From positions 1-64,000 of the forward strand of contig CAZEAC010000022.1 of the NCBI GenBank assembly GCA_964510065.1: DNA of 64,000 bases. The letters run 5' to 3'. The stretch's first letter is position 1; each line of letters begins with the position of its first letter. Under the pieces are notes generated by a model. It was given only the letters and a program-made list of their open reading frames with translations, did not search any database and was not told the origin of the DNA. This document shows positions 41,580 to 50,214 of this stretch, piece by piece. The translations under genes were made by a program, and so were the position numbers. The DNA is from CAZEAC01 sp964510065. GTDB lineage: Bacteria; Bdellovibrionota_C; UBA2361; CAIXSY01.

Positions 41580-43745
41580 TTACTTCTTCGCTAAATTGGC
41601 GACTTCGTTCGTGACAGGTGTCACGACGTAGATCGTGACAAACGCTTCGGAGCCACCCGCTCGTGGGGAGAGGTACAGAGAGTCTCCCATGCCACTGTAG
41701 TGGTCCGGCGCGGTCCAGACCTCGTTGTGCCGAAGTTCACGCTCAATTACCGGATCGGGCTTTTTGCCTTTTGAGCGCTTCAAGTCATAGACGATTTTGG
41801 CCTTCTCAGCGGGACTGAGCTTTCCTTCGATCTGCATTAAGAGGGTATCACCTTTTCTCACATCGAGTTCAAAGAGGTAGCTATTTCCCTTTCTTTCAAC
41901 CTGAATGAGTCCGACAGGTCTTTCAATTTTGTATGTTTTCCCCTCGACGTTCACAGTCCTTTGTAGGGTAGCGTCTGAGTTGCTATAGTCGGTAATACGG
42001 GAGGGAGCTACCTTCATCTTTGAAGCGGCGGAGTAACGACGGCTCTCATTGTAGTACTTCTGTAAGGTCTCTTCACGGAGCTTCATTCTCTCAGCTTCGA
42101 GAATTAGTTTTGCCGACTGCTCTGCGAGCGCCTTGTTCTGACTTAGGAGCGCTTCATTCTCCTTGGTGAGCCTCTGATTCTCCTCGGCGTGACGTTTCTG
42201 CGAGGCTTCAAACGACGACCAGGCTTTTATCACAGCATCGGTAAACTCGGTGCTAATTGGTGAAGTCTCCTGATACCCCACGTTACCCTGTATCATCACG
42301 ATCTCCGCAATCTGACGTAGTGTGCTTCGAAGAGCGCTTTGAGTTAGTTTATGCATCTTAATTCCGGTAGGAACGTAACTTTGTGTGCTCTTGTCCTTTC
42401 GCAACGTGACACCGGTCGTTTTCTCGATAGTGTCGAGCTCTTGCTTGGTAAATTCAACGCCCGCTTGCCCGCCGAACTTCACGACGCCTAAATTGACACC
42501 TCCGCCGCCCGATGCTTCGCCGTGCGTGGTTTTCTTAGTCGTGTCTGTATCAGTTGTCGAACTGTGCTTCGCTTGTGAAATAAGTTTGCTTTCAATGAGT
42601 GGGCGCATGTGCTCGGCGACCGCACGCTGCTGGTCCGGCGTCAAAGAGCGCCACTCTTCTGTCTGCTCCGCAATGAAGAATCTGTCCGTCGATGCCTCGG
42701 TACGGATCAGGTTGTAGATCGCGGTAAGGAGCGTCGGATGAGTCACGATTATCTGGGTACTTATATTCTGCTCGACATCGCGGAGGAACTTTTCCTTTTC
42801 GATCTGGGTTAGCCCTTTTGCGCCGCTTCGCTGATCTGCGTGCAAGCCGCCTACCGCTTTCTCCTCGACTTCCTGGGTCATGGTCATATTGAGCTTTCCA
42901 GTCTCCGCCCTGACCGCTTTACTGCTGAAATGCCACACGAAGTCTACTCGATTCTCGCCTAAAGCGCGAACGAACGAATCTCGCACTTCAGGTGTCATGT
43001 TAAAGGTAAAAGAGGCGATGTCTGATTCGCGAAGGCTTTTCGTTTGCGAAACTCCAAATACTGAACCGCTATAACGATCGATTGCCTGCACGATTCCATC
43101 CGTTACCGGGTACTGAAATACCTTCACGGAGCTTTCCGGAATATTTAGCCGTTTTATGCGCTCGGCGTCATTCGTGAATACCAAGCTACGTGCCTCCGCG
43201 CGAATGGCCGGGGATGAGAGTTGGGCGGCAAAGAACAGCCCAGATCTCCCATCGGGTAGGGTTACTATTTTATGAATGGTAGGGTGGGGAGTGTTTGCCT
43301 TTTGGTCGTGTGTGAGAAGATTAAATACCGGCTCATGAAAATATACGCCGGGCAGTTCATCGCTCGAGGAGCGGTGAACATAGACAACTCGCGAAGCTGA
43401 GCTTTGCTCGGGCGTTAAATCATTCGGCCCGATTTTAAGCTGACCAATTGCTCGAAGTTCGGGACGGGCGCTTGGATCGCGGTTTGAAACAAGCGCGCCG
43501 ACATCCGGCTGCGGGAGTGACGCTGAAGTGAAGTCGGCAAACGCTTTCTGTGGAATGGCTGATGAGAGCGCCACGGCAAGAGTTGTGGCTCCGTGCACAC
43601 CGGCAATCCAGCGTCTCGCGAAGGAGCTCAGACTGGAGCGTTGACCTGTGTTTAAGCGCTCGCGGTTCCATGTGTCGGGACCGGTTATTTGCTCGTGAGC
43701 AGAGAAATTTGAGTTGCTCTGATCGGTCGTCGCTTCGGTTTTCAT
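41580..43745 (-). CDS. Large secreted protein with coiled coil, unknown function
   Basis: A 721-residue protein. An atypically long N terminus leads to a hydrophobic segment at about 50-68 (ATTLAVALSSAIPQKAFA), read here as an export signal with an extended N region. The middle is mixed alpha/beta. There is a glycine-rich patch near 405 (GEASGGGGVNLGVVKFGG) and a heptad-like coiled coil at about 510-560 (NQRLTKENEALLSQNKAL). A beta-rich C-terminal domain follows. I recognise no family. It is the first gene of a pair with 40309 and is divergent from the Lrp-type regulator at 43949, which may control it. Confidence 0.7.
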   Translation of the reverse strand: MKTEATTDQSNSNFSAHEQITGPDTWNRERLNTGQRSSLSSFARRWIAGVHGATTLAVALSSAIPQKAFADFTSASLPQPDVGALVSNRDPSARPELRAIGQLKIGPNDLTPEQSSASRVVYVHRSSSDELPGVYFHEPVFNLLTHDQKANTPHPTIHKIVTLPDGRSGLFFAAQLSSPAIRAEARSLVFTNDAERIKRLNIPESSVKVFQYPVTDGIVQAIDRYSGSVFGVSQTKSLRESDIASFTFNMTPEVRDSFVRALGENRVDFVWHFSSKAVRAETGKLNMTMTQEVEEKAVGGLHADQRSGAKGLTQIEKEKFLRDVEQNISTQIIVTHPTLLTAIYNLIRTEASTDRFFIAEQTEEWRSLTPDQQRAVAEHMRPLIESKLISQAKHSSTTDTDTTKKTTHGEASGGGGVNLGVVKFGGQAGVEFTKQELDTIEKTTGVTLRKDKSTQSYVPTGIKMHKLTQSALRSTLRQIAEIVMIQGNVGYQETSPISTEFTDAVIKAWSSFEASQKRHAEENQRLTKENEALLSQNKALAEQSAKLILEAERMKLREETLQKYYNESRRYSAASKMKVAPSRITDYSNSDATLQRTVNVEGKTYKIERPVGLIQVERKGNSYLFELDVRKGDTLLMQIEGKLSPAEKAKIVYDLKRSKGKKPDPVIERELRHNEVWTAPDHYSGMGDSLYLSPRAGGSEAFVTIYVVTPVTNEVANLAKK

Positions 43746-43914
43746 AAAGTTATTGATTCCTCCAAATAAGTTCGCCAGAGGCGAGCGCGGTTTCGAACTC
43801 GAAACGTTTCCGCCCTCAGCGTGTGCGCACTTTAAGGACAGGACTCCTCACGCAGTCAAGATTGGAAAATGAATATTAGTCGAATCGAAGACTTATGAGG
43901 TAACTTGCTCGGAG

Positions 43915-43947
43915 TTGTCAAAAATTAGGTTATGATTATTTTGACAA
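43915..43947. promoter_or_regulatory. 9-bp inverted repeat, candidate operator of Lrp paralogue 3
   Basis: TTGTCAAAA (43915-43923) and TTTTGACAA (43939-43947) are perfect inverted repeats 15 bases apart, ending one base before the regulator's first ATG. Spacing between arm centres is 24 bases, about two helical turns. It probably overlaps the promoter and would suit autoregulation or control of the divergent secreted-protein pair. Confidence 0.55.
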
Positions 43948-43948
43948 A

Positions 43949-44995
43949 ATGAAATATGCTGGCTTCATGAACATCCCTAGACAGCCGGCGCTAGATTCGG
44001 TAGACCGGCAAATTTTGTGGCGCCTCGACCTCAACGCGCGAACATCAATGACCTCGCTGGCCCGTGAATTGCGGGTTAGTAAGCAGATGCTCGATTACCG
44101 ACTGAGGCGAATGAGTAACGCTGAGATCCTTAAGGGCTACATCGCAATTATCGATACACACCGGCTGGGCCACATCAGCTTCCGCGTATATTTCCGCTTT
44201 CGAAGTTTCGATAGAGAGCGTGAGGCATTCATTATCGATTACTTTGTTCAACACCCACACACGCTCTGGGTGGTAAGTATGAATGGCGTGTGGGACCTTG
44301 AAGTAGTCTTTACGGTGCGAAACGCGATCCATCTCTCGAATCTGGTGAAAAAAATGCAGCTTGATCTCGGGCGCTTCTTTCACCGCTATGATATCTCGTT
44401 TGCCCCAGTTACCTACCATTTCCGTCGCGACTACCTTACCGACGAGAAGCGCAAGGAGTTCTCTACTGTTTATTATGGATTTGAGCCGAAGTGTGAGCAG
44501 TGGGACAGCTTTGACTATGCGCTTTTAAGCCAGCTTGCCCGTGACTGTAAGCGACCCAATGAGCAGATTGGGCGGGACCTCGGACTTTCCTTTCACACGG
44601 TAAAGCAGCGTATCGGGTATCTCGAGGCTGCCCGGGTCATTCAGTGCTATCGGCCACGAGTCGATTTTCGCAAGCTTGGGAGGCGATTTATGAAGGCCTT
44701 GCTCACAATGGCCTCGATGGACGAAGCGACCGAAAAGCGTTTTCTCTACTTTTCCGGAAGCTTCAATACCGTAGTTTATATCACCGAGGTGTTGGGGGAT
44801 TGGCAGATGGAGGTCGAAGTGGAAGTTGAGGATGCACAGGAGATCCATGCGATTATCCGGGAGCTCCGTGCCGCATTTCCGGATCTGCTTCTTGATCATG
44901 AGATTGTCGAGGTTACCACGGAGCATAAGCTTAACTATTTTCCAATTGGTATCGCGGAGAGTGAAGAGAAATCCACTTCCGCCGCCGACGAGTGA
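43949..44995 (+). CDS. Double-length Lrp/AsnC-type transcriptional regulator (paralogue 3)
   Basis: A 348-residue protein with two HTH plus RAM-like units. The first opens LDSVDRQILWRLDLNART with recognition region LARELRVSKQMLDYRLRRM. The second begins near residue 187 (WDSFDYALLSQLARDCKR, then IGRDLGLSFHTVKQRI). Both sensing halves have strands such as VYFRFRSF and VEVEVEDAQEIHAI. ATG 43967 is a second possible start. Neither start has a ribosome site, and the operator-like repeat ends right before the first. It is a paralogue of the genes at 3773 and 31204. Candidate targets by position are the divergent secreted pair and itself. Confidence 0.8.
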   Translation: MKYAGFMNIPRQPALDSVDRQILWRLDLNARTSMTSLARELRVSKQMLDYRLRRMSNAEILKGYIAIIDTHRLGHISFRVYFRFRSFDREREAFIIDYFVQHPHTLWVVSMNGVWDLEVVFTVRNAIHLSNLVKKMQLDLGRFFHRYDISFAPVTYHFRRDYLTDEKRKEFSTVYYGFEPKCEQWDSFDYALLSQLARDCKRPNEQIGRDLGLSFHTVKQRIGYLEAARVIQCYRPRVDFRKLGRRFMKALLTMASMDEATEKRFLYFSGSFNTVVYITEVLGDWQMEVEVEVEDAQEIHAIIRELRAAFPDLLLDHEIVEVTTEHKLNYFPIGIAESEEKSTSAADE

Positions 44996-45240
44996 GGTGA
45001 GGCGCTCCTTTCTATGACGACTTCTGCAAATCTCACGCTTTTAGAGTCGAGAGGAGCCCAAGCAGGAGCCGTATAAGGCGGAACACAGATTCGGCTATCG
45101 GCGTTCAGCTTGCCGCTGACGGAACTTATGGCTGAAATTGACCGAGCAAACCTGACCTGCAGATGCACGGGGAATTCCAATTATCCTGACTTAATGAGCA
45201 TTTGCCACTATTTACCTCCGCCTTTTTTAGCGTCCATTTA

Positions 45241-45268
45241 TAAGGGTCTTCAATCAAAGCGCCGACTT
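45241..45268 (+). promoter_or_regulatory. Candidate sigma-28 (FliA-type) promoter of the flagellin gene
   Basis: TAAGGGTC (45241-45248), 12 bases, then GCCGACTT (45261-45268). This resembles the flagellar sigma-28 consensus TAAAGTTT-N11-GCCGATAA, with the GCCGA core intact. It sits about 40 bases upstream of a flagellin gene, where such a promoter is expected. The rest of 44996-45240 holds no gene. Confidence 0.4.
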
Positions 45269-45295
45269 ACGTAAGTAAGGAATTTTCTTATTTAC
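45265..45295. promoter_or_regulatory. Nested palindromes in the flagellin leader
   Basis: ACTTACGTAAGT (45265-45276) is a perfect 12-bp palindrome, directly joined to GTAAGTAAG...CTTATTTAC (45271-45295), an imperfect hairpin. They lie between the candidate promoter and the start codon, and could be an operator or an RNA structure controlling translation. A four-codon ORF (ATG 45298) ends in ATGA at the flagellin start. Confidence 0.4.
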
Positions 45296-45308
45296 GCATG
45301 GAAGCCGT

Positions 45309-47183
45309 ATGAGCGTTTCATTTCGCTCGAACTCTATATCTCTTGTGACGCAGGGCGCGCTTAGGAATGCGACTGGCGGCGTTAGTCGTGCGCTCGAGAA
45401 TCTGTCGTCGGGGCTGCGAATTAACAGCGCAGCGGACGACCCAGCCGGGCTCTCCCTTGCCGAGACATTAAGTACAGACAAGCAGGTTTTTAGCCGCGGC
45501 GTAAAAAATGTCAGTGATGGACTAAGTCTCTTAAGTATCGCGGAAAGTGCACTCCATGAACTCTCCGCAATTACCGCGCAGCAAAGTGAGCTTGCAGGGC
45601 AGGCGGCAAATAGCTCCCTCACGGTGGCGCAGAGAGTGGCGTTACATAACGAAGCGAATGCGCTCGTCGACGAATACAATAGAATTGTTACGACAACGGA
45701 GTTTAACGACATTAACCCTTTAGCTGGAGTCGTCAATCTCCGTGTGCAGGGCAGTTATGGCGCCGACGGTGGCTCGACCTTTAATCTCGCAAGTGAATTT
45801 GATCGTAATGTGGGCCTTGGAACTTTTAGTTCGGCGATAAGTAGTGGCGCGATTGCCAGTGGAACCGCGATTGCCAGTGCTGACTTCAATGCTGATGGCA
45901 TTCTCGATATCGTGGTGGCAGACGCTGCGACGGCGAGCGTACAGGTAAGGCTAGGAACGGGGAGTGGACAGTTTTCAGGAGCTTCTGTCTTTACGACGAC
46001 TGCGAGCAGTATTCGTGACATCAAAGCGGCCGATCTTGACTTAGACGGCGACATGGACCTAATCGTCGGTAGTAGCGCGCTTGATATTCTGGAGGGAAAT
46101 GGTGACGGCACATTCCTCGCGCGGACTTCTCATATCACTGCTTCAAATAGTATCGGGGTCGGTGATTTTAATAATGATGGATATCTTGATATCGCTTCGG
46201 CAAACAATGCCGGCGCGAACATTGGTATCTCATTTGGCGATGGTACTCTAACGTACAATGCGCCAACGTACTTTTCGTCCGGCTTCGCCAATGCCAATAA
46301 TATCGCGGTAGGCGACTTTAATGGCGACGGACACGACGACATTGTTGCTACAGCAACCGGTACGGCAACCGCCAATGTACTCTTAGCAAACAGCAATGGC
46401 ACCTTCGCCGCGGCGGTTGCCTACACAACAGCGGGAGGAAGTTCCGCAGTTTTTGCCGCTGATTTTAATCAAGATGGATATACTGATATCGCCGTCGCTG
46501 GCACGACTGGCGTCAATCGAGTTTCAGTTCTAATTGCGAATTCCAACGGAACCTTCCTTGCGCGTAACGATCTTACCACCAGCGTTTCGTTTAGCTCGCG
46601 CTATGCACAGATAGGAGACTTTAACTCTGATGGTCTTCCTGATCTCTTTACCTGGAGCAATGGTAGTGGTGATCTCTTTCGGGGGAACAGCAACGGGACA
46701 TTTCAGGTGAAGTCAACTGTTTCGTATTCGCCAAGTCACGCAAAGGGTGTCGTAGGTGATTTTAATGGTGACGGAGTTGACGACATTACGGCCCAAGATT
46801 CAGGCGGTGCATTTGTATGGATGACCCCCTCGAATACCACGAGCTCCACGCGCATGCAGTATTTAAACTTGCTCACCGAAGGCGATGCCGAAAATTCGCT
46901 TGATATAATAGATAGAACCGACCTGAGAATTCACCTAGAGCTAGGAAATGTCGCCGCGGCGACAAGTCGGCTTACTTCTCAGTTCGCAGTGTTGCAAGAT
47001 CAAGCAAACAACTCAGAGGCTGCCGTGAGTCGAATCACCGATGCGGATATCGCCTCAGAGATGGCCATGCTGGTCAGAAATCAGGTTCTCCAAGAAGGGA
47101 GTAAAGCGCTTCTCGCGCAGGCAAATCTACAATCAAATGTCGCGCTGAGTCTCCTTGAAGGATCGCTTTCCTCTGAAAGCTAA
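45309..47183 (+). CDS. Flagellin with a seven-repeat FG-GAP/VCBS beta-propeller insert
   Basis: A 624-residue protein with conserved flagellin ends and an unusual centre. Residues 1-145 are a flagellin N domain (LENLSSGLRINSAADDPAGL, then DEYNRIVTTTEFND). Residues 535-624 are the matching C domain (ITDADIASEMAMLVRNQVLQ, then QANLQSNVALSLLEG). Between them are seven calcium-binding loops of the form D-x-[ND]-x-D-G-x-x-D, at about residues 192, 242, 286, 336, 385, 437 and 484. Spacing of 44-52 residues suits a seven-bladed integrin-like propeller. The ends should build the filament, and the propeller would be displayed on its surface in place of the usual variable domain. No signal peptide, as expected for the flagellar export route. 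Confidence 0.93.
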   Translation: MSVSFRSNSISLVTQGALRNATGGVSRALENLSSGLRINSAADDPAGLSLAETLSTDKQVFSRGVKNVSDGLSLLSIAESALHELSAITAQQSELAGQAANSSLTVAQRVALHNEANALVDEYNRIVTTTEFNDINPLAGVVNLRVQGSYGADGGSTFNLASEFDRNVGLGTFSSAISSGAIASGTAIASADFNADGILDIVVADAATASVQVRLGTGSGQFSGASVFTTTASSIRDIKAADLDLDGDMDLIVGSSALDILEGNGDGTFLARTSHITASNSIGVGDFNNDGYLDIASANNAGANIGISFGDGTLTYNAPTYFSSGFANANNIAVGDFNGDGHDDIVATATGTATANVLLANSNGTFAAAVAYTTAGGSSAVFAADFNQDGYTDIAVAGTTGVNRVSVLIANSNGTFLARNDLTTSVSFSSRYAQIGDFNSDGLPDLFTWSNGSGDLFRGNSNGTFQVKSTVSYSPSHAKGVVGDFNGDGVDDITAQDSGGAFVWMTPSNTTSSTRMQYLNLLTEGDAENSLDIIDRTDLRIHLELGNVAAATSRLTSQFAVLQDQANNSEAAVSRITDADIASEMAMLVRNQVLQEGSKALLAQANLQSNVALSLLEGSLSSES

Positions 47184-47199
47184 GCTGGCTATACCAAGC

Positions 47200-47223
47200 G
47201 CGTTCACCTCAGCGCATGAACGC
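47200..47223 (+). terminator. Weak hairpin after the flagellin gene
   Basis: GCGTTCA and TGAACGC form a 7-bp stem 17 bases after the stop. No T-run follows. Possible terminator between convergent genes. Confidence 0.35.
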
Positions 47224-47270
47224 TGGTCGGCGAAGCTGTTCGTGCAATAGCAAGCAACCGAGAGCAGAGC

Positions 47271-47903
47271 TTAATTGAGCGGAACTGCAGGCCCCTCGAG
47301 GCACCATCTTGCGAGGGGATCGTTGGTCGAATTAGGAACGTCTGATAGCTTCGCGGTCATCCGTACGACTCGCTTAAAGAGCGTCGAATAGCCCGACGCT
47401 CCGAGACAGTGTACTTCGGCGTCGCCGTCTTCATGTTCGACCACAAAGCGCTTTTGAACCTTAAATGCGCTACATCGGTTGAGCGCAAGGATGTCACGTT
47501 CGTAGCTGCTGCATCCACCGAAGCCGCTTGCAGGCCATCGATCACGGTTCTCGCTGTCTCTAACTACAACACTAAAGATGCCGAGGTACTTACCAGAAAG
47601 AATCACCGCAGCTTTTCCACCGCACTCTTTCAATGCCGGACGATATTGAGCAAAACGAGTCACATCTTGAGAACAAACGCAGGAGGCGAAGCGGCCGCCC
47701 TGACAGTATTTTGGTTTGCGGTTCGTCGGCTGCTTCCTAGCTTCGAGAGCTTCGGCAAGGGTAGACACTACCTTTGTTGCGGGAGCTTTTCGAAGCATAC
47801 GTGAGCCCCTCTCAGCCGAGGCGATCGGTGTGAATGATACTAGGGCAACAGCGAGAATAGCGCAGGCTAACAACGAAATAGTGTGAATATCTTTAAATAT
47901 CAT
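47271..47903 (-). CDS. Hypothetical secreted, cysteine-containing protein
   Basis: A 210-residue protein with a signal peptide (ISLLACAILAVALVSFTPIASA, cleaved near residue 30). The mature part has an even number of cysteines in a Cys-rich pattern (CQGGRFASCVCSQD, CGGK, CSSY, CSAF, CLGA), suggesting disulphides in the periplasm or outside. No family is recognised. It converges on the flagellin gene. The protein at 63163 is of similar style (signal, then CDGKF...C...C) but is not clearly related. Confidence 0.6.
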   Translation of the reverse strand: MIFKDIHTISLLACAILAVALVSFTPIASAERGSRMLRKAPATKVVSTLAEALEARKQPTNRKPKYCQGGRFASCVCSQDVTRFAQYRPALKECGGKAAVILSGKYLGIFSVVVRDSENRDRWPASGFGGCSSYERDILALNRCSAFKVQKRFVVEHEDGDAEVHCLGASGYSTLFKRVVRMTAKLSDVPNSTNDPLARWCLEGPAVPLN

Positions 47904-48042
47904 GCAGCCCGATTAACCATATCCTTGAATAAAAGGCAATTGGCCAAAGATACCGCTCTCGAATAGCCGTTCTCGGCCTAAAAAATCTCAGTACTTAGCG
48001 ATACCTTTGGGGCTAGACTATGTATATGAGGGGGAGGACGCG

Positions 48043-48318
48043 ATGAATAGATTTCAACCGACAATTAAACCGGGTAACCGTTTTGACCTTGCCAAGAGCT
48101 CTTTTTCGAGTGCCTTACGTGAGTCCGTGTTAGGGAAATTTGTATCTTCAGCTCTTAAAGGTGCCTGGCACCTTACTCGTAATTTTGTAGCGGCGGCCGT
48201 TGACGATAGTGGCGTGTTAAGAAAACTAGCCACTGAATATCTTAAAAGTGCGGTAGCTCCAGAGAGCCAATATCGTCCCGCCTATATTCGAACAGTGAAT
48301 CAGAGGGAGCGACGTTAG
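48043..48318 (+). CDS. Small hypothetical protein
   Basis: A 91-residue basic protein with no signal peptide. ATG 48043 has GGGGGAGGAC upstream and is preferred to the longer frame from 48007. A helical middle (SALRESVLGKFVSSALKGAW) is all that can be described. It precedes the BON-domain gene by 90 bases in the same direction. Confidence 0.55.
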   Translation: MNRFQPTIKPGNRFDLAKSSFSSALRESVLGKFVSSALKGAWHLTRNFVAAAVDDSGVLRKLATEYLKSAVAPESQYRPAYIRTVNQRERR

Positions 48319-48407
48319 CGCTCTACCCTTAATTCCGCTGTGAATGCGTTCAATTTAGCGCTAAGGTATTGCCGCAGGTCAAATACCGATCTGGTAAGGA
48401 GGCGGCT

Positions 48408-49130
48408 ATGAAGCGATTGAACTTTCCACGCAGCAGATTCTTTCACGCCATTGTTTGCGTAGTAGCTTTTGCTGCGCCAGCGCTGAGCGAGTCTGTTGCG
48501 GGAAAGGTAGAGTCAATAATTAAGCGAAGTGCCGTGCTCTCTAATTATGAAATTGAGATCGAAGATAGCCGAGGGCATATCACGCTTACCGGCCGAGTAA
48601 AATCTGATCGCGATAAGGATTTAGTCGAAGAAGTCGCAAGCTCGGTCCCCGGAGTGCGAAGCGTAAATAATCAACTTCGTGTGGAATCTGTAGCTCGTGG
48701 CACGGCTTCGAGCGATCTGAGCCGGCGTATTCAGCAGCTGATTAAGTCTGAGCAGGGGCTTGGCGCGTATTCCGTGAAAATTGCCGATTTAGATGGCGCG
48801 GTTACCCTCCAAGGAAATGTGCGTAGCTCGGCTGATAGCGCTACCATTGAAAGAATTGCCCGCTCCGTAAGCGGGGTGGTGCGAGTCGACAATCAGCTGC
48901 AGATTGAAAAACAAATTGGCGATGACAGCCTTGAGAAATTAGTTCGGACTGAGCTTCAAGATCGCAATGGAATCGATCTCAACGGTATTGAAATAGTAGC
49001 GCAAGCCGGGGTGGTGACTTTTTCGGGGGTAAGGGAGAATCATCGACAGATCGATCAGATCCTAAGCGCCGCGCTTATGGTCGCGGGAGTTAATGATATA
49101 CGAAATGAGATTAAGCTAGAGAAGCGTTAG
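48408..49130 (+). CDS. Periplasmic protein with three BON domains
   Basis: A 240-residue protein with a signal peptide (FHAIVCVVAFAAPALS, cleaved near residue 26) and three BON domains in series, the last less well conserved. The first is closed by VEEVASSVPGVRSVNNQLRV and the second by IERIARSVSGVVRVDNQLQI; the third ends VAGVNDIRNEIKL. BON domains bind phospholipid membranes, and relatives such as OsmY and DolP protect the envelope under stress. ATG 48408 follows AAGGAGG and is preferred to the frame start at 48369. Confidence 0.85.
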   Translation: MKRLNFPRSRFFHAIVCVVAFAAPALSESVAGKVESIIKRSAVLSNYEIEIEDSRGHITLTGRVKSDRDKDLVEEVASSVPGVRSVNNQLRVESVARGTASSDLSRRIQQLIKSEQGLGAYSVKIADLDGAVTLQGNVRSSADSATIERIARSVSGVVRVDNQLQIEKQIGDDSLEKLVRTELQDRNGIDLNGIEIVAQAGVVTFSGVRENHRQIDQILSAALMVAGVNDIRNEIKLEKR

Positions 49131-49136
49131 AATGCC

Positions 49137-49165
49137 CAGTAGCTTAATTGCTTCAAGAGCTACTG
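49137..49165. terminator. Hairpin between convergent genes
   Basis: CAGTAGCT (49137-49144) and AGCTACTG (49158-49165) form an 8-bp stem spanning the end of the minus-strand gene at 49160. Possible two-way terminator; T-runs are weak. Confidence 0.4.
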
Positions 49166-50056
49166 CAGCATACTTTCTAGGCCTGCTTCGCCTGAAGATT
49201 CGCTGGCAGACGAATCGTCTTCGCTGCCCGAGCTGCCTTCAACGGAATCACCGCTGTTAGTGCTGCCGCTGGCAGAACAGGTAAGCGTTGCTAAGCCATC
49301 ACTGCTTGTAAAATCTATTGCAGTCACCGTTCCACCTGATTTGGTGATTGTGCCGGTGACGTCGTGGGTTAGTGTGGCATCGCCTTTTGTCGTGACAAGA
49401 GTGCCAGTGCTGCCAGCGCCGGCGTCGTTTAGGGTTGCGGTCGCGTCAATCGTATTCTCAGAATCGTCAATACTTGCGGCTTCAGTTAGGCTGAGCGTGA
49501 GCGTGTCAGAGCCAGTTTGGCCCGATGTCACATCGCTTGCTTCATATTCAGTGACAACGCCGTCGGTATCGGTGAGCGCCAAGGTGCAGTCAAAAGTCGC
49601 AACAAGATCTGTGGGGAATACGGCGCCATGGATAACCGTAGTAAACGTGCGGTTGGGGTGAAGGGTCGTTGCTACGATGCTGTAATTAAAAGGCGCCGTC
49701 GCGACATCGGGCGTGACCGTCACGCCTACTGCGCCAGGAAGCTCAACCGAGCGCAGCTGGGTTTTTAGAAGAGTCCTATTGACGAAGAACTGAAACTGAA
49801 TCGGCGCGTCGTCGAAATCTCCATTTTGAATATAGGCGTCGGCAAGGATTTCAACACTTCCCGGCCGAGAGACTGTACGCGATGAAACGATAGGATTTCG
49901 GTGCTTTCGATCCATGTAGCCAGAGATTCCCTCTCCAACGAGAACGTCGCTAGAGACCTCGGTCGCACTTTGCGCTCTCGCTTCCACAAAAGGGACTGCA
50001 AGGCAGGTAAAAATGCTTGAGGTGAGGAGGCCAAGCGAATAAAGTTGTACTTTCAT
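49160..50056 (-). CDS. Hypothetical secreted protein with acidic serine-rich tail
   Basis: A 298-residue protein with a signal peptide (LGLLTSSIFTCLAVPFVEARA, cleaved near residue 28). The mature part is beta-rich and full of T, S, G and V, as in surface or adhesin-like proteins, with repeated short strands (TLNDAGAGSTGTLVTTKGD, TITKSGGTVTAIDF). It ends in an acidic serine tail (GSSGSEDDSSASESSG). Its two cysteines lie in TFDCTLA and ATLTCSA. The start is ATG 50056; TTG 50062 would add two residues. No family is recognised. Confidence 0.6.
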   Translation of the reverse strand: MKVQLYSLGLLTSSIFTCLAVPFVEARAQSATEVSSDVLVGEGISGYMDRKHRNPIVSSRTVSRPGSVEILADAYIQNGDFDDAPIQFQFFVNRTLLKTQLRSVELPGAVGVTVTPDVATAPFNYSIVATTLHPNRTFTTVIHGAVFPTDLVATFDCTLALTDTDGVVTEYEASDVTSGQTGSDTLTLSLTEAASIDDSENTIDATATLNDAGAGSTGTLVTTKGDATLTHDVTGTITKSGGTVTAIDFTSSDGLATLTCSASGSTNSGDSVEGSSGSEDDSSASESSGEAGLESMLQ

Positions 50057-50214
50057 ACCCAAAACCTAAAACCGAGAATTTAGTCTGACAATTAAGATGA
50101 TTGTCGCAGATAAGAGGTTTAACAGAAACCCTTCACGAGCATTATTCGACTTTCGAAAGCGGTCGCCTTAATGCAACATAGCGGTAAATTCCACGAATAG
50201 TATGAGGGGAGGCT

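Noticed and set aside
41580..43745. Phage tail-fibre or tape-measure protein suggested by the coiled coil
   Set aside because: No other phage-like gene is present, and the hydrophobic N-terminal segment points to export instead.
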